A stretch of 64,000 nucleotides of DNA from Balanoglossus misakiensis (Eukaryota; Hemichordata): the NCBI GenBank assembly GCA_040954595.2, contig CM082589.2:4340001-4404000 (forward strand). The letters run 5' to 3'. Positions 11,744 to 28,589 of this stretch are shown one piece after another. The first letter of the stretch is position 1. Every line of letters starts with the position of its first letter. Position numbers and translations under genes: made by a program. A model generated the notes under the pieces. That model was not told the DNA's origin and did not search any database. It was given only the letters and a program-made list of their open reading frames with translations.

Positions 11744-14236
11744 ATGGAGAGTTTTCGTCGTGATCCGATCACTGGCCGCTACGTGCGACGCCACAAAGAT
11801 GACGAAGACAGAAATCAGAATACTCAGTCAGTGACAGCAGTCTCTTCCCTCGAATCATCACCACGTACTATTCGAAGTAAGTCCTCTCACCGATAATTTC
11901 TGTGTCTTCTTTTAGAGTACATCTTGAAACAGCAAAGATTGTAAGACAGCACAAACAAGACGCGTAATCAAAAGTTGTCTACTCTGTATTCAATTTTACT
12001 TCGGTGACCATGTTCTCATTTTGTAATTTGCACGCCTGCTCGCCAGATTATTAACATCAGTTTTATTTACGGTAAATACAATAGTCGCGAAATTAAAAGC
12101 AATTTTCCAGGAAGTTTTGATTTTCGATTTTGCTTTTATCAGGTGACATCCTGCCATCGACGGCAGAGAACGGTGCTTTTCCGGCTTTGTTGAACCAACC
12201 GAAGCGTCAGACCAACCGCCCCCGTCAGTCCCCCGTACGGGTGATGAAGAAGTCGGACCCTGCCAAGATGCTTGGTGTCCGTACTCCTGACGGCTTGGAG
12301 ATCATGGACTTGGATGATCCCGCGTTGATGGATGCTGCTACAGCCAGAAAGGCTAAAGGTAAAGTTGTCATAATGCCTCCAGTGTATTGAAATTTGTTTA
12401 CTGTGTTCGGAGATTTTTGCCAGCAAAAAAGCAGGTATTTATTTTGTGCCTATGTAACATTGCCAATTTTTTTTAATTTTCGCGAAACTTTACTTATATG
12501 CGTAAACATTTTTTGGATAGGTAATATTGGAAAAAAAAATTGCCGACAAGTTGAACTGACAAAAATAATTATTGTGTTTACTTCTTGTCTGATCAGGTGC
12601 GAAAGGTGATTATCCTCTTGGATTTGAGACTGATGATGAACGTACGGAAACTACGAAGTCACCAGACATTCTCATCATTCATCATGGTATGTATGAACGG
12701 ATGATTTTCGGTCTTACTTAATCAAAGTACATGTTGATAGATACAGCGCTGTAATTTTCAATTTATCAAGTGTTGCAATGATGAATAACATAAATAGATT
12801 TCAGAGTAAAGAAATGCAAGATATCAATCAAATTAACAGCCATACATCACAAAATGGACACGCACAAGCTTATGATTGGAAGCGAAGAAATAGTTTCAAA
12901 ACTGCTCACATGCGTTCTCCCCAAAGCAAATGTTATTGCGACAACCCTGACGTTAGTCGATTCATCATTAACAGGGTCACCTTCAAGTCCTGACGAGTTC
13001 TACGATCCACGCACTCAAAGCAAGATGGACGATGACTTCTACGAAACACCAGAAGAAAAGGTGTGGGCCAATACTCTGGTGGGAAGCCTACCTCCCCCAC
13101 CGCCGGCGCCCAGGAGACTGGTTGGCAATCTGAACCGTCCCCGCGCTGCCTATCGAGGCGAACACAAACCACTGCCATCGGTTGTTGCCCGCCAAAAGAA
13201 AATCTTGCAGGAGATGGATTTAACCGGACGTCAGCGACCACCAACCCCTTCTGTCTCACAGAGGTCTGTGAACGGTAATGGTAAGTATTTGCTTCATGTG
13301 GTGTACGCGTGATGATTTTAACCCTTTCATCCCCAGTTCCCTATTTAGAGTCCAACCTTACCATGATAGAAAACATTGGGTTTGGACACTTCTCCAGGAG
13401 TTTCTTGTAACATTAAAAATGTTGGCCAGATTGTAAAGGTACAGGACAAAAATCAGCATACTATTATATTTTTTATCACAGATGAATGGGGTAACGTAGG
13501 ATCCGCCCGAAGGCGCATAGCTGAGAAACATGGCGCTGTAATGCCACAGTCAGGAGCTCCATCCCCCATCCGTGAAGAGCAAGCAGAGATGGTCAAGTCC
13601 AAGAAGGCGCCACATCCACCAATCAAACCAATGCTGCAGCCTCGTCTGCCTACCGAGGAGAGATCAAACATGCCTCGCCTGCAGAGCGCCAGGCCGAAGA
13701 AACCTCGGCCACCTACGGGAAGACCAAAGCCGGTCGTTCCCACCATCTGCGAATCACCAATGCTGCCTCGTCTGCCTACCGAGGAGAGATCAAACATGCC
13801 TCGCCTGCAGAGCGCCAGGCCGAAGAAACCCCGGCCACCTACTGGAAGACCAAAGCCCGTCGTTCCCACCACCTGCGTATCACCGATGCTGCCCACCATG
13901 CCTACCGGCGAGAAGCCGAAGCAGACCCGTAAGGTCAACTATCGTCCTGCACCACCAGCCGACGACTTGCGCCGCAACGTCTTGCCGGAGATTAACCTCC
14001 ACCCGCAGGTAGAGAGGGAGCTCCCCGCCATCACAGTTCGTCCTCTGCGACCGCCGACCACCCTCCACCTGCCGACGCTGAACGAGAACGCAGCCTTGGT
14101 GAACCAACCCTACCGCCACTGCGACACTCCGATGCCCACGGGCTACGCAGCCGACTGGGAGGCCGATCAGCAGAAGGCCAATAAGAAGTCCAAACGGGGC
14201 AGGTCCAGGAGGTCCAGGACCAAACATGCAAATTAG
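11744..14236 (+). CDS. Uncharacterised 499-aa proline-rich basic protein, palindrome copy 2
   Basis: Exons 11744-11876, 12143-12358, 12597-12686, 12975-13280 and 13482-14236 total 1,500 coding bases, exactly as in copy 1, with the same phase-1 introns. The ATG follows a pyrimidine-rich leader and begins MESFRRDPITGRYVRR. Two 126-bp tandem units (starting near 13641 and 13767) encode 42-residue proline/arginine-rich repeats at about residues 300-383. Several PxxP motifs suggest SH3-type or scaffold binding, but this is speculation. The basic C-terminal tail matches copy 1. By eye there are about 17 amino-acid differences between copies, six of them clustered at the start of exon 4 (residues ~148-156). 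Both copies lack stops or frameshifts, so both seem under constraint or were recently homogenised. Confidence 0.8.
13316..13390 (-). repeat. Short interspersed repeat, one terminus (copy in intron 4 of the right gene)
   Basis: Begins ttttaaccctttcatcccc and contains gtccaacctta. It is the mirror of 8774-8846 and lies in reverse orientation to the fuller element at 34758-34853. Confidence 0.6.
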
Positions 14237-14569
14237 ACACCGAGAATATGGATGGGTGTCGAGGGGGTAATTTCCAAGCATCAGAGGTAATGCCAAGTGG
14301 TCAATTCATTCAAAAAGTACGCGTCACGCATTTGAAACGAATATCATTCAAAAGTCGAAGTCCGAGGGATAAAACTTCCCATGACGACACGCGATAAAAT
14401 GTTTGGTTTTGTTCGACGCCATACTTTGTCAAAAAATCCGTGGAAAAAGTAAAACCCACGTGAATCAAACATCTCGAGTGGTGGTGTAGGGACAGTGTAT
14501 GTCTTTTGACGTATGGATAACATCAATCGGATACCAAATAACTAATGTGTGACATGGGGATATCAAATG

Positions 14570-14890
14570 GTGTTTTTACTTATTACAAAAATAAAAAAAA
14601 ATAAAAAAAATCATAAAACCTAATGAAAATAAAAAAATATCAAAACAAAAAATATAGAAAAAAATTAATATCAAAGACAAAAATAAAAAAAGCAAAAAAA
14701 AAAAATATCAAAACCTAATGAAAATAAAAAAATATCAAAACAAAAAATATCAAAAATATGAATACCAAGACAAAAATTAAAAAAAAGTAAAACAAAAATT
14801 ATCAAAACCTCATGAAAATAAAAAAATATAAAAACAAAAAACAACAACATAAAAATGAATAAAAACAAAACAAAAAAATAATGATAACAC
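14570..14890. repeat. A-rich block with recurring AAAATATCAAAAC...CCTAATGAAAAT unit (right arm)
   Basis: Mirror of the T-rich block at 7210-7560. The unit cctaatgaaaataaaaaaatatcaaaac recurs several times with changed copy number. No coding signal. It lies downstream of the stop codon of the right gene. Confidence 0.75.
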
Positions 14891-15228
14891 CACGTACTGA
14901 GAATGTGACCACTGGCCGGGGTTATGGGATGCTTGTTTGATTGTACTACACCCATCCATTTTTCTTTGGAGTAAAAATAAATCATTTTAATTGATATGTG
15001 ACTGCGTGTTTTTGTGTTAACATTCTATCCCCTATGACCAGATTCAGACACAAACTGTTAAATTTCGCACTGTATATAGGCCTAGATGTAATTAAAGCTG
15101 CAAAGATATTGTTGGCTGGATGAACCCACTGACCAATTACGACAGAAGCGACCTTGCCATTACCTTCCTCAGACGGAGTACTCATAAAGCATGAACACCT
15201 TTATGACTAGTTTGGGGTTAAGACTCAC

Positions 15229-15583
15229 TTTCATAGCACAGGCAAGAAACATTACAGTTAGGGCAAGAAAAGTGCACTTGTATTGTCGAAACTAAAGACA
15301 GAGGTTAGTTGATAAATCCACCACTGATGGCGCTGTGTTCGACCACATACCGGTAAGTACTCCACCACAGAGACGTGAGGCACTGGGGGACAGGAAACTT
15401 ACCTAGCCGTACAGTTTCTTTATGTGTGACCTCCCAATTTATCATCTTTCCACCCAGCTCCCGTCCACCCACCCCCACCACATCCCCCGACCCGGAGAAC
15501 CAACTGCAGCTGTTTTTAGCAGTGCGCTGGGGGAGCTCACTGGCAGATAATTTGTAATCTGTGCATTCGTCAGACCCAATCAT
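15229..15583 (-). CDS. Weak candidate: two 5' exons of an unidentified minus-strand gene
   Basis: An open frame starts at ATG 15583 and runs 181 bp to a strong donor (CTAG|GTAAGT, exon end 15403). A second block, 15229-15291, is preceded by a good acceptor (tctgtctttag) and followed by a good donor (GAAA|GTGAGT). It is in the matching phase and encodes a cysteine-rich peptide with SCPNCNVSCLC. No third exon was found and no family is recognised. The second block lies inside the right palindrome arm; its left-arm counterpart near 6850-6880 has lost bases and does not preserve the frame. This could instead be untranslated sequence or chance. Confidence 0.2.
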
Positions 15584-17015
15584 ACGGCATATTTTCGGAA
15601 TATATATCCAGACTTGTTCGCAATACCGTCCAATAAATTAACTTGATATATAATACTGCAATAATATAATGTGCTTTATTTTTTTTAACACATTCAGGGA
15701 ATAGCCTACGAACTAGCGCCCGTTCTCGGCTCCAGGGGCGGAGGGAATGATGAAATTTCTAGTACGATAAAACGCCTGCTTGTATACGTCACAGAGTCTT
15801 TCAATATCCGCATGTTTTGCTGAAAATTACAGTATACTCTTTATTCAAAAGATTATGTGTAAGCTTATGAATAACGTTTTAAAAATACGTATCCAAGCAC
15901 CCTGCATAGCAACGTTGTCATGGAGGTCACGTGACACGAGTAAAAGGTGGACCAGTTTCAAGTCGAAGATAGCATATCAATACGCCCGTCCGATGTTTGT
16001 GATTTCCTCAGCATTTAGGGGCCAGTCATACATTTTTAGACGTTGAATAGTTCACTACAGTGTTTTAGTGGAAACATTCGTAAGTAATTTAGGTTTAAGC
16101 TGAATATTTTAGTGGGATTCTATTTCTACTGCGGATGTATTTTACTTGTTGTTACTCGTGCTGAGGACGTCAGGTCCTTCGGTTCAAATTCCGTTTCTTC
16201 CGTACAGGAAGTACTATGTTGGGTGTTGACAGGAGAGAGATCTACACGAATTCCAGTCGATAGCGGTCACGTAACCAATGTAACTGTGTTTTGAAGGTAC
16301 GTCCATGGCACAGTTACGTGTAAAATCTTCCGAATAACCCCTTTCATGCACACTGTTTACGCCGATCTGAGACTGCACACCCATCCAATCACAAGTTCAC
16401 TGCTTACACCTTCATTCATCAGCCCAGGCCAGACCTGATGTTTTGCGCTGGGAAAAACATTTTACATGTCACCACGCACTGGTTTGACCATACGTTTAAA
16501 AAAGGTCATTCGTTTGACTCATTAACGTTTGTTACGTGGTTATAATTGCCATGCATCAAAATATTCTGCTTGAGGAAGTTCGTGACCATGCATATCCGTG
16601 TTGTCAAACGACCTCTCCTGAAATGTACATGAAATGTATCACCATGAAGCATATGTACAGACACGCAACTTTTCGCCATAAATACCCGACTGTGTTAATG
16701 TTGCGTGCTTTTTATCGCCATGGCACACCTCAACCATCACGATATACACACTGACAGAACGGGTAGTCAAATGAAATAATTTATTTATAGTGTTAGAGAT
16801 ATTTATTATTAAAACGCCTCTGATCATTCAAAAGAATCACACGCCAAGACACTGGAGTGATGACAGCTGCTTCTGACTGGAATCACCGCCTGGAACACTT
16901 GCCTCTCTTCATGCTGTGTAATAATGTTATCATGTAACTTATTCTCTCCACAGATCATACATGTAAATGTTGAGGTGGTGGTGATCATTTCCACTACAGT
17001 AGCCAAGCTGTACCC
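15584..17015. other. 5' flank of PPP1R42; no gene seen
   Basis: No supported coding exon. An acceptor-like ccactacag ends at 16999, just before the PPP1R42 start codons, so an untranslated first exon may lie somewhere upstream, but I could not place it. Short open frames here lack splice or composition support. Confidence 0.5.
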
Positions 17016-22683
<5,668 letters not shown>

Positions 22684-25416
22684 CCCTGCCACCAAACAAA
22701 TTTCACTCACTCCAGATTTATGGCCACCGAGGAGACTTTTTGCGCTTAGCTAGGGAGCCTTGATGCCGGTACTATGATTTGCTGACCTTTTGCACCAACT
22801 TAGGGCAGCCGTCAACTGCTTCCCTCAGCCTGATCGGATTAGATGAATTGATCAATCTGATTGGCTGCAGGCGTACCTCTAATCTGCATAAAGCCCTCTA
22901 GGTTTGTCATATCAGTAAATGTTTTCACAAGCTTTTCATTTTTTTTCTGGTTTCATGCATGCTGCTGAAATACTCCTTGAAAATATTCTTTTAATATTTT
23001 GTTGGCTAAAGAAAATGTTATATGTTATTGAAAATTAGAAGTGAAGGTAAATGCACAGTAGTGGGTAAGACTTTTTCAGGAACATCCATTTTCTGGCACC
23101 CGATTTTGTGCTTTGCTTCTTCAACTTGACTTTAAAACACACAAAAGCACTGCCAATAACATCACCGAAGAATAAAGAACAAATATCTTGTTTTTCTTTT
23201 GATATTAAATTAATTGAACACAATTGTAATAACTTATTTTTGGATACCCCCGTATTCACATTTACAGTTTTAGTTCATTTTTTTTTCACCATGGCAACTT
23301 GATTTGTGATCTCTGTATGTTATTTTGTGGTCATAGTGTTTGTGAGTTTGTCTGCTGTACCAAACTGCTTAGTGAAGGGGTTAATAAGCTGAAAAACAGT
23401 CTAACTGATCTAAAAGCTGGTAGGGCTTTGTGTTTCTGGCCTTAGCGTATGATAACAGTAAACAGGTCTGGTCATTTATAATAAAGTAATACAGTTTCCT
23501 ACCAAAGATATAATTGCATCCTATAAATATTTTGGTGTTTTTAATTTAACAACATTTTGAAATTTTTAACTGATTTCATATTAGAATTGGAGAGTCAGTG
23601 AAACTTCTGAATTCAGCGATAAAGTGAGCTCAGAATAGGCCTTTCATATGACCCCTGTGTGACGTATACATCCTTGCATTTTTGGGGGTAAGAGTTTACA
23701 GAGCAGCCATCCATGCTTATGAATTTGTGTGCTCTAACTCATTCTCGAACTAACAAGGGGTCATGAAAGCGGCCATTTCTACAGTGACATCATTTTTTGT
23801 ACAGGAAATGTGCAATAATGTATATGCCAGTAGTATAAGCAGTTGAGGAAATTAGAATATTTTTAATATGATAATTATAAAACAATAACTTTTCCAACAA
23901 ATTGACAGTTTTGAATATTGAATGGTGGTGTCCCTGTTCCGTCCATACATCAATATGCAAAGTATCAGGAGATCATGTGACTTTGAGTAGAAGCAGCTCA
24001 TTGGCTGACAGGTCGCTTATCTTTATCATTCTATATTTTTTTGTCATGTTGCATTTTGTGAGGAATTTTTATGTGGACTCCACCAAGGCCAGTCGTGTTG
24101 TTTGTGATCAAGCTTGTTTAGTGGTTTGTAATCTTTTCACACAGCAAAAACCTATCCAGTGCTGCTCTTTTCTCCAATTATAGTTGCCATTTCACTCACT
24201 GAGAATACGTTCTCAGGCTTTGTGAAAATGCAGCTTCAAATATACGTGTCATGTTTCCATACAGATGCAACTTAATATTGAGAATTTTATTTTTGTAATG
24301 AAACCACAGTGATTTTATTTAGTTTTTTTTCAAGTGTTGTAAGGCTCTGTATATACTCTTGCGCATGGTCGCCCACATGAAAACGAAAGACGGCGAAAGT
24401 GCAAAGCACTGTTGTTCGAGGGCGCACTTCAGAGGCAACTTCGATTTGTGAAATGTAATGTATAAAGGGTGGTATGAAATTATGCAACATTCTTGAGGCA
24501 GTCACGTCATAATTTTTGAAATTTTCAAATGTTCTTTTTCGTTTAGTTTTAACTTTATTGAAACCCTCAAAGGGACACTCTGTAACTTTTCTATCAATCA
24601 TATGGGAAACCTGCTCTTCAAATATTGTAGACTGTTCACACAGTAGACACAGTGTCAATGTCACTCTACATTTTGCTTGTTATTATTGATCTCTGCAATG
24701 TTGTGTGAATTTTTTTAAAATGCGAAAACTCACTTTGATAAAATGAAAACCACTCCTGTATATAGTATTATGTATATACAAGTTTGAATTTGAAATAAAT
24801 GCTTTAAAGTTTTTCTTTGTATGTTAAAATTAGTGTTTGTGCTCGTGAGTGTGTGTAGATGTGTTATGATGCAAAGATAAGTATTACATTCACTGAGCCT
24901 CAGTACCGTTGGGTCAGTGTTCAGGGATCTGTTCACCTAAACCCCAGAAGCCGGCCAGTCTATCTTACACATTATGAGCAGGAGGTAGATCATGCGCTCC
25001 TACTCTTTGACCGCGAACACGACACGCACTCAAAAACAAAAATAAAGCTAACCCGATCCAGCAAATAGTTGCAAAAATTATTGCGATGTCTGTGTTTGGT
25101 TATTTTATCCTAGCATCTGTTGCAGTGTGTCCCATGTCTATCACAAAAGTCAACCCGCACCTATAAATGTACAACTCTCCCAAACCATGCGCAGATACGC
25201 GTATAATGTATCCTGCTATATTTAAGCACCGTATGCAGATACGACACATCTCGTAACAATGTGAAAACAAAATTATCTAGAGCGTCAATTATTATTGATA
25301 TTTTGTTTCTAATCCACAAGACAAAATTTACAAACAACACGCGGTTTAATCATACATTTTTGTCAGTTCCTTATTGCGCAACCTGTTGCACATCTGGCCC
25401 ATTGATAAAAGGGACG

Positions 25417-25566
25417 ATGAATATGCAAATTTATACTTGTACCTTGTCATGTGACCTGGAGAACACACACGCCAATGCGCTGTCAGTCGACGCTCAAATC
25501 CAGCTACGAGTAAAAGCGATATTTCGCATTCCCTCTACTGACGTCACAGTGAAACATACAAGCTCG
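25417..25566 (+). CDS. Weak candidate exon, unidentified
   Basis: A 50-codon open frame follows an AG at 25410-25411 and ends at a canonical donor (GCTCG|GTGAGT). The peptide alternates polar and hydrophobic residues (ANALSVDAQIQLRVKAIFR), as in a beta-sandwich extracellular repeat, and has two Cys (YTCTLSC). No further exons can be joined. GC content is higher than the flanks. It may be an exon of a lineage-specific gene or chance. Confidence 0.2.
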
Positions 25567-26003
25567 GTGAGTGGATTTCACTTTATCTTTCTGACTTTTT
25601 CAATACTAGTATATTACTAATATTTTGACCAAAAAGTGTAATGTTAATATATATATATATATACTGTCACAAGTACCTTAACTGACGGTATGTCCACATT
25701 CATACATAAACCGCGGCCAGTATTCGTCATCACGACTACGTGCATGAAATGATGCACCGGAAACTTCATCTGACTTTTCCGTCATCCTGATAAGAAAAAA
25801 AACGTCGGTCAAGCATGATTGTATTTTATGAATTACCGCGGAAAAAATACAATTATGCAGCAGCTGGAACGTAAACGTATGGTTTAAATACCGCTCATAG
25901 TCGGTCGTGTATTGTAATAATGTTTTTTGTTGTCTAATTTTAGAATTCTAGAATCGTGCATTTCACATCACCGGTGATTATGTTTGCATTTAGAGGAGTA
26001 TTT

Positions 26004-26004
<1 letters not shown>

Positions 26005-26044
<40 letters not shown>

Positions 26045-26110
26045 TTCCCTCTCTCCCTCCTCTCTCTCCTCCCCTCTCTGTCTCCTTCTCTCCCCACCCT
26101 CTCTCATCTT
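26005..26110. repeat. CT-rich microsatellite
   Basis: Imperfect (CT)n/(CCT)n pyrimidine tract of about 100 bp with no associated exon. Confidence 0.8.
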
Positions 26111-27714
26111 GTATATATACAGTCACGTCACGTCTTTTGATTTCGTGTTGCCTTTTTTATCTAATGCACATTCATTTGAATGTAAAAGCGAAGTAAAAAC
26201 CACTCTCCTTTCCTCTTCATTCGTGGCACGAGGGTATAATTTGTTGAATAATTTGTTGAATAACTTCCGCTCTTACGCAAGCGAATTAAGAGTAACACAC
26301 TGACCATATGATATGTAGATAGACTATTAGTATTTGGTACGTGTATATTTAGTTCACAAAACGCTTTGAGTACCGTACCCGTCAATGAGGTCATCTCTTC
26401 TGCATTTCTAAAATTATCTCTGTTTAACCTGCCTCATATACACTTTCCTTGCGATGTTGCGCGCGCACCCTTTCATGAGACCCGATATTTGATATACAAT
26501 ACCTTATGGAAGGGCCCGTCAAACACCTTTTGTCTATGGCGCTGTAACTTTCACTGTTGGTTCGGCGTCGCAGTGGTTATTTGCTAGTGCATCTGCAAAC
26601 ATTGAATTTACACACACATACGCTGGTAGGGCACTTTTGTCATGAAACAGCCAACAAGTTGACGTTGCAATTATTAATTAATTACTATAGGAATGCTACT
26701 GTTTAGTTGTGAATCCTCCGCTAGTTCTGTGAAAAAAAATGACAATAGTTGCCGATGAGCGCCACACCCCTATCTTCAATGGAGTCCTCTGTCACACGTC
26801 ATCCGCGAGTACCGAAAACGTCATCCGCGACATTCTGCTGGTACTTGGTGTGTTCCAATATGACATGCGGCCACTGTAATAGATATCTGAAATGGGGATA
26901 TATGGTCCTTTGTCTTGTATTGTTGTAATACTGGACTTTCGGACACAGTTCTCAACCCAAATGATTGAAATGTATCTCCGCAGCTGTAAGTCGAAGCGCG
27001 CAGACTTAATACAGAGGACCCTCCGTGCCTATAGTTTCTGTGCATCCAACCTAAGATGGCAAATCCATTTTAATTTCACCACCCATGTCAGACTCCGGTA
27101 TAGGTTGTGAATATTTTGACTTCAAAAAAGCTTATTCGCCAGTTTGCTATTAAAAATATTTACGTCAAACATACAAAGGAGGGCGATTGCTGAAATGTTA
27201 AAAATAGATTGCTCTGCACGATTCAACAGGTATTTCTAAAAGAGCCAATTAACACTGTTGGCCAAAGGTGACAAAATAGTGTATGTGTAAGTAAAAGCTT
27301 ACACTGACTTCGTGTCCATATATACACCAACAAATAAGAACAAGATGTTGAAAGTATGGAATAAGATATGGATATTGTGAATGTTATTGCCATTTTAAAA
27401 AAGAAAAAAATTAAGAAATGTTTCAAACAAACAGGAGCACGTGTGAATCGCCTCATTGATCAAAACTGCCGCCGAGTGCTCATAATATGTCTAATTTTAT
27501 TTTATTTTATTCTTTAGGTGAACGTACAGTGTCACGGTGACATTGGCAAGACGAGCACCCGTCCTTGTATAATATTCAAACCGAATTTGGTATGAGACCT
27601 TTCGACCGACTGGTAAGCAATTCCCCCTTCAACATTACAGCATACTTTCGATGTAATCGAATGAACCAAACTATTACATGCGACAATTGATTGATTGATT
27701 TTGCTCACACTTAC

Positions 27715-27987
27715 CAATATGGTAATGCTAAAATATCCCTTGATGGTAGCGCCGTTGGTGAAGTTCGGTATTGTCATATTCTGAGAGCATTTGAAGGGAT
27801 AAAGAGGGGCATAACGAACTGTAGCATCTAGCAGCACTTTTAGTGCCCACGGCAAGTTGATGTTGATGACGTGTGAATTCCTTTGCTTATTTGCATTGGC
27901 CAAAAAGCTATTCGTTGCAGCTGCATGCGCGTCGCTGATATACTCGAATCGATGCGCAGTGTGCGTTACCGGACAGGTGGAGTACAT
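27715..27987 (-). CDS. Weak candidate exon, unidentified
   Basis: A 91-codon open minus-strand frame ends at a strong donor (ATATTG|GTAAGT). Its inner part, about residues 20-85, has coding-like composition with NSFLANANKQRNSHVININL and KCSQNMTIPNFTNGATIKG, including three NxS/T sites. That suggests an extracellular beta-rich domain. The true 5' boundary is unknown (an AG-bounded acceptor may lie near 27930) and no partner exon was found. No family is assigned. Confidence 0.25.
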
Positions 27988-28516
27988 TCAAATTATACAA
28001 TAGGTAATTGTCAACAGGTCGTACATTTTTCGCTCTTATCCCAACCATTGCGACTAATGGTCTCGTATGCGTGGACACTGTTCATTTCGTCATTGGATCT
28101 CAGGCTGTTCTTTTCATCCGTAAAATAATGTTAAAAAATTACTTTATTTATCTGTCACCTTTCCATATCTGTTTTCATGGGTTTCTTTCCAACTGCATCT
28201 CTATGATTTATGAATAGAACAAATATTTTCTGTTATCGCAGACAAGAAAACAGAGTAAAACACACAGGACTAATGCAGAGTGCGACAAAACATTTTTCAC
28301 AGTCTTCAACTTCAGCCAAGCGATGGGTCAGTGACATTATAGTCATAACATACAACTTGCTGGTATTTTGGCCAATTCATGGTAAATTATGACGTCAAAA
28401 ATCTGCGGGGGCATACTGTGCAGTAATTTAACAGAAACCACGCTGTTAATGAACAAAATAATATGAAAAACAAGACTTTTATCGGTTCATATTGAGCATA
28501 TAAAAAGTTAACGGAC

Positions 28517-28589
28517 TGGTTTCGCTGAGGATCGAACTCAGGGCCTTCTGCGTGTAAAGCAGACGTGATAACCGCTACACCACGAAACC
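28517..28589 (-). tRNA. tRNA-Val (anticodon UAC)
   Basis: Read on the minus strand, the 73-nt sequence begins GGTTTCGTGGTGTAGCGG and ends GCGAAACC plus discriminator A. It folds as a cloverleaf: acceptor stem GGTTTCG/CGAAACC, anticodon stem TCTGC/GCAGA with loop TTTACAC (anticodon TAC), and T-arm CTGAG-TTCGATC-CTCAG. A-box (TGGTGTAGCGG) and B-box (GGTTCGANTCC-like GTTCGATCC) promoter elements are present. There is no intron. A T-run (TTTTT) lies about 11 nt past the 3' end, a Pol III terminator. It looks functional. Confidence 0.95.

Larger units (their letters stand above)
11084..15334. repeat. Right arm of the ~8.5-kb inverted repeat (palindrome)
   Basis: Reverse-complement partner of 6802-11057 and collinear throughout. 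It carries the second intact copy of the five-exon gene (11744-14236, plus strand). Splice sites, exon lengths and the repeat inside the last exon are all preserved. Differences concentrate in simple repeats, the AT-rich block and the outer 150 bp. Confidence 0.95.
22684..28516. other. Gene-poor stretch: PPP1R42 3' UTR, then intergenic sequence with two isolated exon candidates
   Basis: The first 800 bp or so are PPP1R42 3' UTR by position (AATAAA at 23480; another at about 24794). The rest is AT-rich. A CT-rich microsatellite occupies about 26005-26110. Two stretches look coding-like and are listed separately (25417-25566 plus, 27715-27987 minus), but neither has a partner exon I could join. 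Other open frames are short and lack splice support. Confidence 0.5.

Noticed and set aside
24287-24664. 125-codon minus-strand open frame
   Set aside because: No splice signals or recognisable domain. It lies in probable PPP1R42 3' UTR or intergenic DNA with non-coding composition.
28517-28589. tRNA pseudogene or SINE head
   Set aside because: All stems pair, A/B boxes are intact, a T-run terminator follows, and no SINE-like tail or direct repeats flank it.
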